A stretch of 64,000 nucleotides of DNA, taken from Variovorax sp. 679 (lineage in GTDB: Bacteria; Pseudomonadota; Gammaproteobacteria; Burkholderiales; Burkholderiaceae_C). The notes under the pieces were generated by a model. The model ran no database searches, was not told where the DNA came from, and saw only the letters and a list, made by a program, of their open reading frames with translations. The number at the start of each line of letters is the position of its first letter. Positions within the stretch are counted from its first letter, which is position 1. Positions 1 through 9,420 of this stretch are shown here, one piece after another. Both the position numbers and the translations under genes were made by a program. The DNA lies in contig NZ_RXFS01000003.1 of assembly GCF_003952185.1 (NCBI RefSeq), positions 62,001 through 126,000 on the forward strand, given 5' to 3'.

Positions 1-342
1 CCCGCCATCGAGCAGTTGCGTGCCGAGGGCTTCGATGCGCGTGGCCCGTTCTCGCCCGACACGGTGTTCATCGGCGCGCGGCGCGGCGACGTCGACGCGG
101 TGGTGTCGATGTATCACGACCAGGGGCAGATCGCGATGAAGCTCATGGGCTTCGAGCAGGGCGTGACGCTGCACGGCGGCCTGCCGGTGCCAGTGGCAAC
201 TTCGGCCAGCGGCAGCGCGTTCGACATCGCGGGCAAGGGGCTGGCGCAGATCGAGGGGCTGCAGCAGGCCTTCGACCTGTGCGTGCGCATGGCGGGCGGC
301 GCGCCGGTGCGCACGGCCGCGCAGACAGCGGTTGCAGCCTGA
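1..342 (+). CDS. PdxA2-type 4-phospho-sugar-acid dehydrogenase, C-terminal part
   Basis: The reading frame is open from base 1, so the 5' end lies outside the window; 113 residues and the stop remain. The segment carries the family's metal-binding stretch MYHDQGQIAMKLMGF and the end block SGSAFDIAGKG. The family oxidises phosphorylated hydroxy acids with NAD and then decarboxylates them. Wording such as YHDQGQIAMK and AFDIAGKG is closer to PdxA2 proteins, which act on 4-phospho-threonate or 4-phospho-erythronate, than to the vitamin B6 enzyme PdxA, which reads YHDQGLPVLK. The family call is firm; the substrate is inferred from this fragment alone. Confidence 0.8.
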   Translation, partial: PAIEQLRAEGFDARGPFSPDTVFIGARRGDVDAVVSMYHDQGQIAMKLMGFEQGVTLHGGLPVPVATSASGSAFDIAGKGLAQIEGLQQAFDLCVRMAGGAPVRTAAQTAVAA

Positions 343-351
343 CCAAACAAA

Positions 352-373
352 AAGGGCCGCTTTCGCGGCCCTT
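352..373 (-). terminator. Rho-independent terminator between convergent genes
   Basis: A 9-bp perfect GC-rich stem (AAGGGCCGC with GCGGCCCTT) closes a TTTC loop. On the minus strand it is followed by a run of five T, so it mainly ends the DUF805 transcript; on the plus strand it lies 10 bp beyond the pdxA2 stop and may act weakly there too. Confidence 0.8.
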
Positions 374-383
374 CATTGGAAGC

Positions 384-716
384 TCAGGCAGTCGGCGGCT
401 CGCCGTAGGCGTTGGACTCGGGCTGCGTCGGCTGCACGTAGAAGTAGATCAGCACGAGGTTGACGAGCGGGATGATGGCCAGCAACAGGAACCAGCCGCT
501 CTTGCCGATGTCGTGCAGGCGGCGCGCCGCAACGGCCAGCGCTGGCAGCAGCAGGCCCAGGGCCACGATGCCGTACAGGAAACGATGGATCAGGCTTGCC
601 ACGATGAGAACGACCAGCTGCGCAAGCACGAACCACCAGAACTCCGAGCGCGATGCGCGCCCCGTGAAGTCCGTGTACTTGCCGAGACAGGTCTTGACCG
701 CTGTTTGAAAATCCAT
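384..716 (-). CDS. DUF805 family inner-membrane protein
   Basis: This 110-residue protein has the two hallmarks of DUF805: an N-terminal GRASRSEFWWF block and a central ARRLHDIGKSGW block. Hydrophobic stretches around residues 30-63 and 73-93 predict three or four membrane passes. An AGAGGAG ribosome-binding site lies 7 bases before the ATG. No biochemical role is established for the family, and neighbours do not suggest one here. The gene stands alone, converging on pdxA2 with a shared terminator. Confidence 0.85.
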   Translation of the reverse strand: MDFQTAVKTCLGKYTDFTGRASRSEFWWFVLAQLVVLIVASLIHRFLYGIVALGLLLPALAVAARRLHDIGKSGWFLLLAIIPLVNLVLIYFYVQPTQPESNAYGEPPTA

Positions 717-838
717 TGATCGACTCCTCTTTTGTGATTGGTCCCAGGGAAATTTCCCCGGGCCATCATATCGACGCGTCTTTCAACAGCAAATACAGCC
801 GTAAGCCATAGCCAGGCTTAAAACAAAAGGCTCCGAAA

Positions 839-852
839 CGGCCTTCCGGCCG
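839..852 (-). terminator. Possible weak terminator after pgi
   Basis: CGGCC and GGCCG form a 5-bp stem around a four-base loop 7 bases beyond the pgi stop. On the minus strand it is followed by TTTCGGAGCC and then a broken T run. The stem is short, so this is only a candidate. Confidence 0.3.
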
Positions 853-859
853 CTCCGGA

Positions 860-2413
860 TCAGCTCGAGAGCCGCTTCAGCAGGCCCGCGGTCGAGGCAT
901 CGAGCCCCGTGATGTCGCCCGATGCGAGGCGCGGCTCGATGTCCCTGGCGAGCACCTTGCCGAGCTCCACGCCCCACTGGTCGAAGCTGTTGATGCCCCA
1001 TAGCGCGCCGCTGGTGAACACGCGGTGCTCGTACATCGCGAGGAAGGCACCCAACGCCTCGGGCGTGAGCTTCTCGAACACGAAGAAGGTGCTCGGCCTG
1101 TTGCCCGGGAAGTTCTTGTGGCCGCCCTCGTCGAGCTTGCCCACCATCAGCGCCTGCGCCTGCGCGAGCGCATTGGCGAGCAGCTTGGGGTGATGGCCTT
1201 CGAGATCGTGCGAGGCATCGCGCACCGCCACGAACTCGAGCGGGGTCACGTCGGTGCCCTGGTGCAGCATCTGGAAGTAGGCGTGCTGGCCATTGGTGCC
1301 GGGCTCGCCCCACAGCACCGGCGAGGTACCGAAGGCCAGCGGCTTGCCGCTCGCATCGACCTGCTTGCCGTTGCTTTCCATCTCGAGCTGCTGCAGGTAG
1401 GCCGGCACGCGCTTCAGCGCGCTGTGGTACGGCGCGATGCTGCGGCTGGTGAACTTGTGGAAGTTGCGATACCAGACGTCGAGCAGGCCGAGACGCACCG
1501 GCAGGTTGCGCTCCAGCGGCGCGGTGCGAAAGTGCTCGTCCATCGCATGCGCACCCGCGAGCAGCCGGCGGAAGCCCTCGGCACCGATGGCCAGCGCGAT
1601 CGGCAGGCCGATGGCCGACCACAGCGAATAGCGGCCGCCCACCCAGTCCCAGAAGCCGAAGGTGGTGTCGATGCCGAACTTCTTCGCCGCTTCCACGTTG
1701 GTGGTGAGCGCCGCGAAGTGGCCCGCGATGTCGGTGCCGCCCGACTGCTCGTACCAACGCTTGGCCGAGAGCGCGTTGGTCATCGTCTCGGCCGTGGTGA
1801 AGGTCTTCGAGGCGATGAGGAACAGCGTGTGCTCCGGCGCCAGGCCCTGCAGCACGCCGGCCAGCTCGTGGCCATCGACGTTCGAGACGAAGTGGAAGCG
1901 CTTGCCCGGCGCGGCGAACTCGGCCAGCGCCAGTACCGCCATCTGCGGGCCGAGGTCGGAGCCGCCGATGCCGATGTTGACCACGTCGGTGATCGTGTGG
2001 TCGCCGCGCACCTTCTCGGCATAGGCCAGCATCGCGTCGAGCGTGGCGTGCACCTCGCGCAGCTCGTTCGCCGTCTTCGGGCCCGTGGGCGCATCGGCCG
2101 GCGCGCGCAGCAGCGTGTGCAGCACGGCGCGGTCCTCGGTGTTGTTGATGTGCTCGCCGGCGAACATGGCGTCGCGGTGCGCCTCGAGGCCGCACTCGCG
2201 GGCCAGCTTGAAGAGCAGTTCTTCGGTGCGCGCGTCGATCAGGTTCTTCGACAGGTCGGCGAAGACGTAAGGCGCCTCCTGGCTGAAGCGCCCGAAACGG
2301 CCCGCGTCGTCCACGAAGGCATGGCGCACGTCGAACTGGCGGCCCGCGGTCTCGAAGGCGGACTGCAATTGCGCCCAGGCCGGCGCGCGATCGCAGCGAA
2401 GGGTCATGGCCAT
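860..2413 (-). CDS. pgi: Glucose-6-phosphate isomerase
   Basis: Interconverts glucose 6-phosphate and fructose 6-phosphate in the cytoplasm. The 517-residue protein, slightly shorter than the 549 of E. coli, carries the sugar-phosphate loop IGIGGSDLGPQM near residue 147, the signature GGRYSLWSAIGLPIA near residue 255, and the catalytic block GEPGTNGQHAYFQMLHQGT near residue 340. Two ATG codons two codons apart (2413 and 2407) could start it; the upstream one lies 2 bases after the tal stop, so the two genes are surely one transcript. The pair links glycolysis with the pentose phosphate pathway. Confidence 0.95.
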   Translation of the reverse strand: MAMTLRCDRAPAWAQLQSAFETAGRQFDVRHAFVDDAGRFGRFSQEAPYVFADLSKNLIDARTEELLFKLARECGLEAHRDAMFAGEHINNTEDRAVLHTLLRAPADAPTGPKTANELREVHATLDAMLAYAEKVRGDHTITDVVNIGIGGSDLGPQMAVLALAEFAAPGKRFHFVSNVDGHELAGVLQGLAPEHTLFLIASKTFTTAETMTNALSAKRWYEQSGGTDIAGHFAALTTNVEAAKKFGIDTTFGFWDWVGGRYSLWSAIGLPIALAIGAEGFRRLLAGAHAMDEHFRTAPLERNLPVRLGLLDVWYRNFHKFTSRSIAPYHSALKRVPAYLQQLEMESNGKQVDASGKPLAFGTSPVLWGEPGTNGQHAYFQMLHQGTDVTPLEFVAVRDASHDLEGHHPKLLANALAQAQALMVGKLDEGGHKNFPGNRPSTFFVFEKLTPEALGAFLAMYEHRVFTSGALWGINSFDQWGVELGKVLARDIEPRLASGDITGLDASTAGLLKRLSS

Positions 2414-2415
2414 CT

Positions 2416-3372
2416 TTACTTGCCGCTTTCCAGCATGAGCTTTTCGAGCTTCACGGCGTCGGCCGCGAAGGCGCGGATGCCTTCGGCCAGCTTCTCGGTG
2501 GCCATGGCGTCTTCGTTCAGCGCGAAGCGGAAGCCGGCCTCGTCGTAGCTCACCTTGGCGGTGTCGCCCTTGGCTGCGGCCTTGGCGTCGAGCGCGTGCT
2601 CCAGCGGCTCGTTGCTGGCGGCGAGTTCGGCCAGCAGCTCGGGGCTGATGGTCAGCAGGTCGCAGCCGGCCAGCGCCTTGATCTGCCCCACGTTGCGGAA
2701 GCTCGCGCCCATCACTTCGGTCTTGATGCCGTGCTGCTTGTAGTACGCATAGATCTGGCGCACCGACTTCACACCCGGGTCGTTGGCACCGGAGCTCGCG
2801 GCCTCGTCCCAGCCGGCGCCCGCCGACTTCTTGTACCAGTCGTAGATGCGGCCCACGAAGGGCGAGATGAGCTGCACGCCGGCCGCGCCGCAGGCCACGG
2901 CCTGCGCGAAGGAGAACAGCAGCGTGAGGTTGGTGCGGATGCCCTTCTGCTCGAGCACGCGCGCGGCCTCGATACCTTCCCAGGTGGAGGCCACCTTGAT
3001 GAGCAGGCGCTTCTCGGTGTCGATGCCTTCGGCCTTGTAGAGCGCCACGATGCGCTCGCCGCGCGCGATGGTCGCGGCCGTGTCGAAGGACAGGCGAGCG
3101 TCGACTTCGGTCGAGACGCGGCCCGGGATGATGGAGAGGATCTCGCCGCCGAAGCGCACCAGCAGGCGGTCGATGACCTCGTCGAGCGGCTTGCCCGCGT
3201 GCTTCTTCACGGTCTCGTCGAGCAGCGGCCGGTATTCGGGCTTCTGCACGGCCTTGAGGATCAGCGACGGATTGGTGGTCGCGTCCTGCGGCTTTGAAAC
3301 GCTGAGCTGCTTGAAGTCACCGGTGTCGGCGACGACGGTGGTCCACTGGCGGAGGGCATCGAGTTGGTTCAT
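2416..3372 (-). CDS. tal: Transaldolase
   Basis: Moves the dihydroxyacetone group between sedoheptulose 7-phosphate and glyceraldehyde 3-phosphate in the non-oxidative pentose phosphate pathway. The 318-residue length matches TalB. Visible motifs are the N-terminal block [10 protein letters not shown] and the Schiff-base lysine segment [12 protein letters not shown] near residue 128. The frame opens 13 codons earlier, but the ATG at 3372 gives the usual start [11 protein letters not shown] and has an AGGA about 10 bases upstream. It is the first gene of the tal-pgi operon. Confidence 0.95.
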   Translation of the reverse strand: MNQLDALRQWTTVVADTGDFKQLSVSKPQDATTNPSLILKAVQKPEYRPLLDETVKKHAGKPLDEVIDRLLVRFGGEILSIIPGRVSTEVDARLSFDTAATIARGERIVALYKAEGIDTEKRLLIKVASTWEGIEAARVLEQKGIRTNLTLLFSFAQAVACGAAGVQLISPFVGRIYDWYKKSAGAGWDEAASSGANDPGVKSVRQIYAYYKQHGIKTEVMGASFRNVGQIKALAGCDLLTISPELLAELAASNEPLEHALDAKAAAKGDTAKVSYDEAGFRFALNEDAMATEKLAEGIRAFAADAVKLEKLMLESGK

Positions 3373-3613
3373 GAAATCATTATCCTGTGCGGGTTGTGAC
3401 AAGTCCTGCACGCAGTTGCGCGTCGACCGATGTTTTCATGCGCACCGTAGCACGGGTTTTCACGCGGCTCCATCGGCCTGCCGCCGATGGGGTTGTCGGA
3501 CCTCTTCGCCTCCGCGCCCTACATGGCCTGTGGTCCGTCGCTGACGGGCGCGTCCGCATCCCCTGACTAGCCTGAGGCATACGCCGAATGTCTTCATCCT
3601 CAGGAGTGCTTCC

Positions 3614-4294
3614 ATGACCCAACGCCCGCGCCCCGGCGCCTCCGCCGTCCAGCCTTTCGACGACCGCCGCACCGGCAATGCGATAGGCGCGATGGCCACG
3701 GCCTTCGTCGTCGGCGGCGTGGCCGCCTGGTTCACGCTGGGTGCGGCGCGCAGCGCCGCGCGCGCCCGCTTGAGCAGGCCCGCCGGCCCGGCCGACGGTG
3801 CGCCGCTGATGCGCGCGCCGCTGCAGGTGGTGGCACCGGTCGACCTGGAGCGCTATGCGGGCATCTGGCACGAGCAGGCCCGGCTGCCGAACCGCTTCCA
3901 GAAGCAATGCGCCGGCCCGGTGACCGCCGAATACACGCCGCAGCCCGACGGCACCGTGCTGGTGTGCAATCGCTGCGTGCGGGAGGACGGGAATTTCGAT
4001 GAAGCAGTGGGAACCGCCCGCGTGGTGCCCGTGGCGGGCCAGCCTGGCGCGGGCCGCCTCAAGGTGCGCTTCGCGCCCTCGTGGCTCGGCTGGCTGCCGA
4101 TGGTCTGGGGCGACTACTGGATCCTGAAGCTCGACCGCGACTACCAGGTGTCGCTGGTCGGCACGCCCGACCGCGAGTACCTCTGGGTGCTGTCGCGCGC
4201 CCCGCGCCTGGAAGACGCGGTGCTGCAGGCGGAGCTGAACTACGCCCGCAGCCTGGGGTTCGACACCGGCAAGGTGGTGCTCACCGGCAGGTAG
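3614..4294 (+). CDS. Membrane-anchored lipocalin (Blc-like)
   Basis: The 226-residue protein has a bacterial lipocalin domain from about residue 72: the GxW motif reads YAGIWHEQARLPNRFQ (Trp85), followed by QCAGPVTAEYTP and the late strand YLWVLSRAP. Lipocalins bind small hydrophobic molecules; bacterial Blc proteins bind fatty acids or lysophospholipids at the outer membrane. Here there is no lipobox; residues 26-44 form one hydrophobic segment, so the domain is probably tethered to the inner membrane facing the periplasm. An AGGAG lies 8 bases before the ATG. The last 55 bases overlap, tail to tail, the HAD gene on the other strand. Confidence 0.85.
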   Translation: MTQRPRPGASAVQPFDDRRTGNAIGAMATAFVVGGVAAWFTLGAARSAARARLSRPAGPADGAPLMRAPLQVVAPVDLERYAGIWHEQARLPNRFQKQCAGPVTAEYTPQPDGTVLVCNRCVREDGNFDEAVGTARVVPVAGQPGAGRLKVRFAPSWLGWLPMVWGDYWILKLDRDYQVSLVGTPDREYLWVLSRAPRLEDAVLQAELNYARSLGFDTGKVVLTGR

Positions 4295-4902
4295 CGCTGC
4301 AGCTGCGACGGCAGCACGGCCGGCGCGGTGCAGTGGATGGCCTGCCAGCCGAAGGCGCGCGCCGCTTCCACGTTGGCGGCCGAATCGTCGATGAAGACGG
4401 TCTGCTCGGGATCGAGCGCATAGCGCATGGCCAGCACCTCATAGATCTCGCGCTCGGGCTTGAGGAACTTCACGTCCCCCGAGAACACGCCGCCGTCGAA
4501 GCGGCGCATGAATGCGTGCCGCCGCTCGATGGCACGGGCGTACGGCGCGGGCATGTTCGACAGGTAGTACAGCCGCAGCGGCTGGCCGGCCTCGCGGTGC
4601 TCGATCAGCCGCTCGAGCATCTCGACCGTGACGCCGATCGGCTCCAGCCGCTCGCCCAGCCCGTCGAGCATGGCCTGCAGCGGCTCGGGCGGCAGCGCCA
4701 GCCGGGCCGACATGCGGGCGATGGAATCTGCCAGCGTGCGGGTGCCGCAGTCGAAGCTCGTCCAGTCGTCGTGATGGAAAAGTGCCCTGCCCAGCGCCGC
4801 CGCGGCGGCTTCAGTGGGGGCGTGCGGGGCGAGATGGGCCTGTACCAGCCGTGTGGGCTCCCATGCGAACAGCACGGCGCCCAAGTCGAAAACCACGTTC
4901 AT
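4240..4902 (-). CDS. HAD-superfamily phosphatase, YihX-like
   Basis: This 220-residue protein has the four HAD motifs: I, VVFDLGAVLF with the nucleophilic Asp6; II, YYLSNM; III, FLKPEREIY with the lysine; IV, VFIDDSAANVEAA with paired Asp. The DLG form of motif I and the length resemble YihX, a sugar-phosphate phosphatase. The gene begins 12 bases after the stop of the ABC-transporter ATPase on the same strand, so it looks like the fourth gene of that import operon. This hints, without proving it, that the imported compound is a phosphoester or yields one. Its last 18 codons run antisense to the lipocalin end. Confidence 0.85.
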   Translation of the reverse strand: MNVVFDLGAVLFAWEPTRLVQAHLAPHAPTEAAAAALGRALFHHDDWTSFDCGTRTLADSIARMSARLALPPEPLQAMLDGLGERLEPIGVTVEMLERLIEHREAGQPLRLYYLSNMPAPYARAIERRHAFMRRFDGGVFSGDVKFLKPEREIYEVLAMRYALDPEQTVFIDDSAANVEAARAFGWQAIHCTAPAVLPSQLQRYLPVSTTLPVSNPRLRA

Positions 4903-4914
4903 GGCGCCATTGTT

Positions 4915-5951
<1,037 letters not shown>

Positions 5952-5955
<4 letters not shown>

Positions 5956-8225
5956 GCGAGGCCCTCCATCTTGTGATGTCCTTGGTGTTGTTGTTGCGCA
6001 GCCCCTCGCCGCCCCAGCTTGCGCTCCCCCACCACCCACTGCACCAGCGCGATGGCCAGCGACATCAGGATCATGAGCACCGTGCAGTAAGCCAGCGCGA
6101 TGCCGTAGTCGCCATTGCCGACGCGGCCGATGATGTAGGTGGTGGCGAGCTCGTTCTCGGCCGTGACCAGGAAGATCACCGCGCTCACCGTCGTCATGGC
6201 GCGCACGAAGCTGTAGACCAGCGCGGCCACCAGCGCCGGCTTCAAGAGCGGCAGCACCACCTTGAAGAGCGTCTGCGAGGTCGACGCGCGCAGCATCAGC
6301 GAGGCCTCGTCGAGCGAGCGGTCTAGCTGCTTGAAGGCAGCCGTGCCGGCCCGCACGCCCACGGGCAGGTTCCGGAACATGAAGCACAGCACGATGATGA
6401 GCCCCGTGCCCGTGAGCTCGAAGGGCGGCACGTTGAAGGCCAGGATGTAGCTCACGCCCAGCACCGTGCCCGGAATGGCGAAGGCCAGCAGCGCGCCGAA
6501 CTCGAAGAGGCCCTGCCCCCTGAACTCGTTGCGCGCCAGCAGCCAGGCGATGAGCAGGCCCAGCGCCGCGGTGATGGGTGCCGAGATGCCCGCGAGCTTG
6601 AGCGTGGTGATCAGCGAGTTCCACGCCGTGCCCGCCCACACCAGCCCGAACTGCCCCCACTCCAGCGCAAAGGCGCTCTTGAAGTGGTTCAGCGTGAAGC
6701 TGTAGTCGCGCCCCCAGGTCTGCACGAAACCGCCCGCGAAGGCGAACAGGTAGACCACGGCGGTGAACGCGATCCACGGCATGGCGATGCAGTAGATGGT
6801 GCGACGCACGCCGTCGGGCAGCGCCATCGGGATGCCGGCGTCGCCCTTGCCGCTGACGGTCGTGTAGTTCTGCCTGCCGAGCAGGCCGCGCTGCAGCGCG
6901 AACACGCCGAGCGCGAAGAGCGTGAGCACCCAGGCCAGCGAGGCCGCGCGGCCCTGGTCGTACTGCGCGCCGACGATGGCGAAGAAGATATCGGTCGACA
7001 GCACCGAGAACTGCCCGCCCACCACCACCGGATTGCCGAAGTCGGCGATGCTCTCGATGAAGCCCACCAGGAAGGCGTTGGCCAGCCCGGGCTTCAGCAG
7101 CGGCAGCGTGATGGTGAAGAAGGCCCTGCGGCGGTCGGCGCGCAGCATCTGCGCGGCCTCCTCCAGGCTGGGCGCAATGCCCTGCACCACGCCGCGCATG
7201 ATCATGAAGGCGATGGGCGTGAAGGCGAAGAGCTGCGCCACCAGCACGCCCGGCATGCCGTAGAACCAGCGCGTGGGCTCGATGCCGAAGACGCTCTCCA
7301 GCACCTGGTTGACGATGCCTGCGCGGCCGAACAGCAGGATCAGCCCCAGCCCCACCACGAAGGGCGGCGTGATGATCGGCAGCAGCGCCAGCACCCGCAG
7401 CGCGCCCTGCCCGCGCTTGCTGCCGCGCTCGGCCATCAGCGCCATCAGCGTGCCCAGGAAGGTGGTACCGGCGGCCGTGAGCAGCGCCAGCACCAGCGTG
7501 TTCCACGCCACGCCGCAGCGCACACCGCCGCTCAGGCAGCCCAGGCCCCAGATGCGCTCGGTGAACACGCGGGCGACGAAGGCAGCGATCGACCACTGCC
7601 CGTCTTCATTGAAGAACGCGCCCGACAGCGCCTTGCTCACCGGATAGGCGATGAACAGCGCCATCAGCACGCCGCAGCCCACAACGGCGGCGGACACGAA
7701 CAGGTCGCCCTTGAAGAGCCCCAGCCGCGCGACACCAAAGGCCGCGAGCATCACCAGCGCCGTGAGCGCCACGAAGCCGCCCGCGCCGATGCCGAACTGG
7801 TTGACGGCCAGCTCGCCGAACTGCGTGTTGAGCGCGGCCACGCTCCAGCCGCGCGCGCCGATGGTGAAACCGGTGACGGCAAGCCCGAGGGCGCCGATCA
7901 GGCCGCCGGCCATCAGCCAGCGTCCCTGCGCCTTGCCGGGCGGAAGCCATGCCCCCACCGCGCAAAGCAGCAGCCCGGCAAGCCCCACGAAGAGCCAGCT
8001 GCGGCCCTGCGTGGCGGCCTGCATCAGGCCGTTGGCGCCTTCGGCCTGACCGAATACCTGCGGAACGGCCTCGTACCAGGTCGAGTCCTGGATCGCATAC
8101 CAGGGCAGCAGCAGGTAGGCCGCCAGCCCCAGCGCGACCCACGCCCAGATCCAGCGCTGCGAACGCCGGGCCGCCGCCAGCGACGCCGGATTGACCGGCG
8201 CGCCTTCGATGGAACGCGCTTCCAC
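5952..8225 (-). CDS. Fused two-domain ABC permease, iron/phosphonate type
   Basis: A 757-residue inner-membrane protein containing two BPD permease halves in one chain. The two cytoplasmic EAA loops are visible: EEAAQMLRADRRRAFF near residue 364 and DEASLMLRASTSQTLF near residue 665. An extra N-terminal part of roughly 200 residues with several membrane spans precedes the first half, making the protein longer than typical FbpB or AfuB permeases (500-700). The frame starts with GTG immediately after the TAA of the binding-protein gene, so translation is probably coupled. Substrate is shared with the binding protein and is uncertain. Confidence 0.88.
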
Positions 8226-9242
8226 TTATCGGGGCAGCGAATTGACGTCTTTTTCCCAGCGCGCGATCAGGCGGCGGCGCTCGGCGCTGGCGCCGTACTT
8301 GGCGTAGTCGTAGTTGATGAACTTGATCTTCTTGAAGTCCGGGATGCGCGGGTCGAGCTTGGCGTTCACGTTGCTCGGCAGCTGGAACTGCTTGTTGGCG
8401 GCGCCCAACTCCTGCGCCCCGGGCGTCAGCGCCCATTCGTAGAACTTCTTGGCGGCGTCGAGGTTGCGCGCGCCCTTGACGATGCTCATGGAGCCGATCT
8501 CGGCGCCGGTGCCGTCGCTCGGCGTGATGGTCTCGACCGGGAAGCCCTGCATCTTCTCGCCGGGGCCGTCGTGCACGAAGCTGATCGACACGGCCGTCTC
8601 GCCGCGCGCCACCGCCTTGATCGGGCCGGTGCCCGAGCGGGTGTACTGGCCCACGTTCTTGTGCAACGCCTTGAGGTAGTCGAAGGCCTTGTCCTCGCCC
8701 ATGAGCTGCACCAGCGTGGCGATCATGGTGTAGGCCGTGCCGCTGGAGGCCGGGTTGGCCACCTGGATGTCGCCCTTGTACTCGGGCTTGAGCAGGTCGG
8801 CCCAGGTCTTGGGCACGGGCAGCTTCTTCTTGGCCAGCAGCTCGGGGTTGTAGCCGAAGCCCAGCGGGCCCGAGTAGATGCCCACCGTCTTGTAGCCCGA
8901 CTGTTTGGCCTGCTGCTGTGCCCACGGATGCAGCTGCGACAGCGTGGGCGACTTGTATTCGAGCGTGAGTCCCTGCTCGGCCGCCTGCAGGTGCGGGTCG
9001 CCGGTGCCGCCGAACCAGACGTCGGTCTTGGGGTTGTCCTTCTCCGCGATCAGCTGGGCCAGGGCCTCGCCCGAGCCCTTGAGCGCCATGTTGATGCGCA
9101 CGCCGGTGGTACGGGCGTAGACGGTGGCGATCACGTTGCACCATTCGGCCTGCACCGAGCAGATCACGTTGACGGTCTGGGCCGAGGCCGCGGCCGACAG
9201 GCCCAGCAGCGCTGCTGCGGTAAGAATCTTGCTTTTTTTCAT
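8226..9242 (-). CDS. Periplasmic binding protein of the iron/phosphonate-type importer
   Basis: The 338-residue product begins MKKSKILTAAALLGLSAAASA, a clean Sec signal peptide ending near residue 22, and carries WFGGTGDPHLQAAEQG, typical of the Fbp/PhnS branch of family 1 binding proteins. A frame extension 11 codons upstream is ignored because the ATG at 9242 follows an AGAGGAAGAGAG ribosome-binding region and gives the proper signal peptide. The paired tyrosines that hold ferric ion in FbpA are not evident in the expected region, which instead reads ETAVSISFVHDGPGEK. An organic or phosphonate ligand is therefore at least as likely as iron. It leads a four-gene operon with permease, ATPase and HAD phosphatase. 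Confidence 0.85.
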   Translation of the reverse strand: MKKSKILTAAALLGLSAAASAQTVNVICSVQAEWCNVIATVYARTTGVRINMALKGSGEALAQLIAEKDNPKTDVWFGGTGDPHLQAAEQGLTLEYKSPTLSQLHPWAQQQAKQSGYKTVGIYSGPLGFGYNPELLAKKKLPVPKTWADLLKPEYKGDIQVANPASSGTAYTMIATLVQLMGEDKAFDYLKALHKNVGQYTRSGTGPIKAVARGETAVSISFVHDGPGEKMQGFPVETITPSDGTGAEIGSMSIVKGARNLDAAKKFYEWALTPGAQELGAANKQFQLPSNVNAKLDPRIPDFKKIKFINYDYAKYGASAERRRLIARWEKDVNSLPR

Positions 9243-9275
9243 CTGGTCTCTCTTCCTCTGTCCTGCTCGCGGCAA

Positions 9276-9295
9276 TAAAAAAAGGCCTCGCGGCC
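9276..9295 (-). terminator. Terminator-like hairpin in the leader of the importer operon
   Basis: On the minus strand GGCC-GCGA-GGCC is followed by eight T. The 4-bp stem is short but is all GC and closed by a stable GNRA-type loop. It sits 42-54 bases upstream of the binding-protein ATG, so it would act within that gene's own leader or stop antisense transcripts coming from zwf. Confidence 0.4.
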
Positions 9296-9420
9296 ATCGG
9301 GCAGCGTAGCTTTAGTACAGGCCCGGCGAATCCGTACAAGTACCATCGTGCCTGGGGCATGTCGCATCCGCGACCAAGGCGGCCCGGCTCGGCATTCAGA
9401 CAAGGAAGGAAAGTTTTCTC

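Noticed and set aside
1..342. Naming the first fragment pdxA
   Set aside because: Motif wording fits the PdxA2 branch better than the pyridoxine enzyme.
783..2548. Long open frames of about 470-507 codons on both strands over pgi and tal
   Set aside because: They are Arg/Ala/His-rich shadow frames of a GC-rich gene with no motif; pgi and tal in this interval carry full catalytic signatures.
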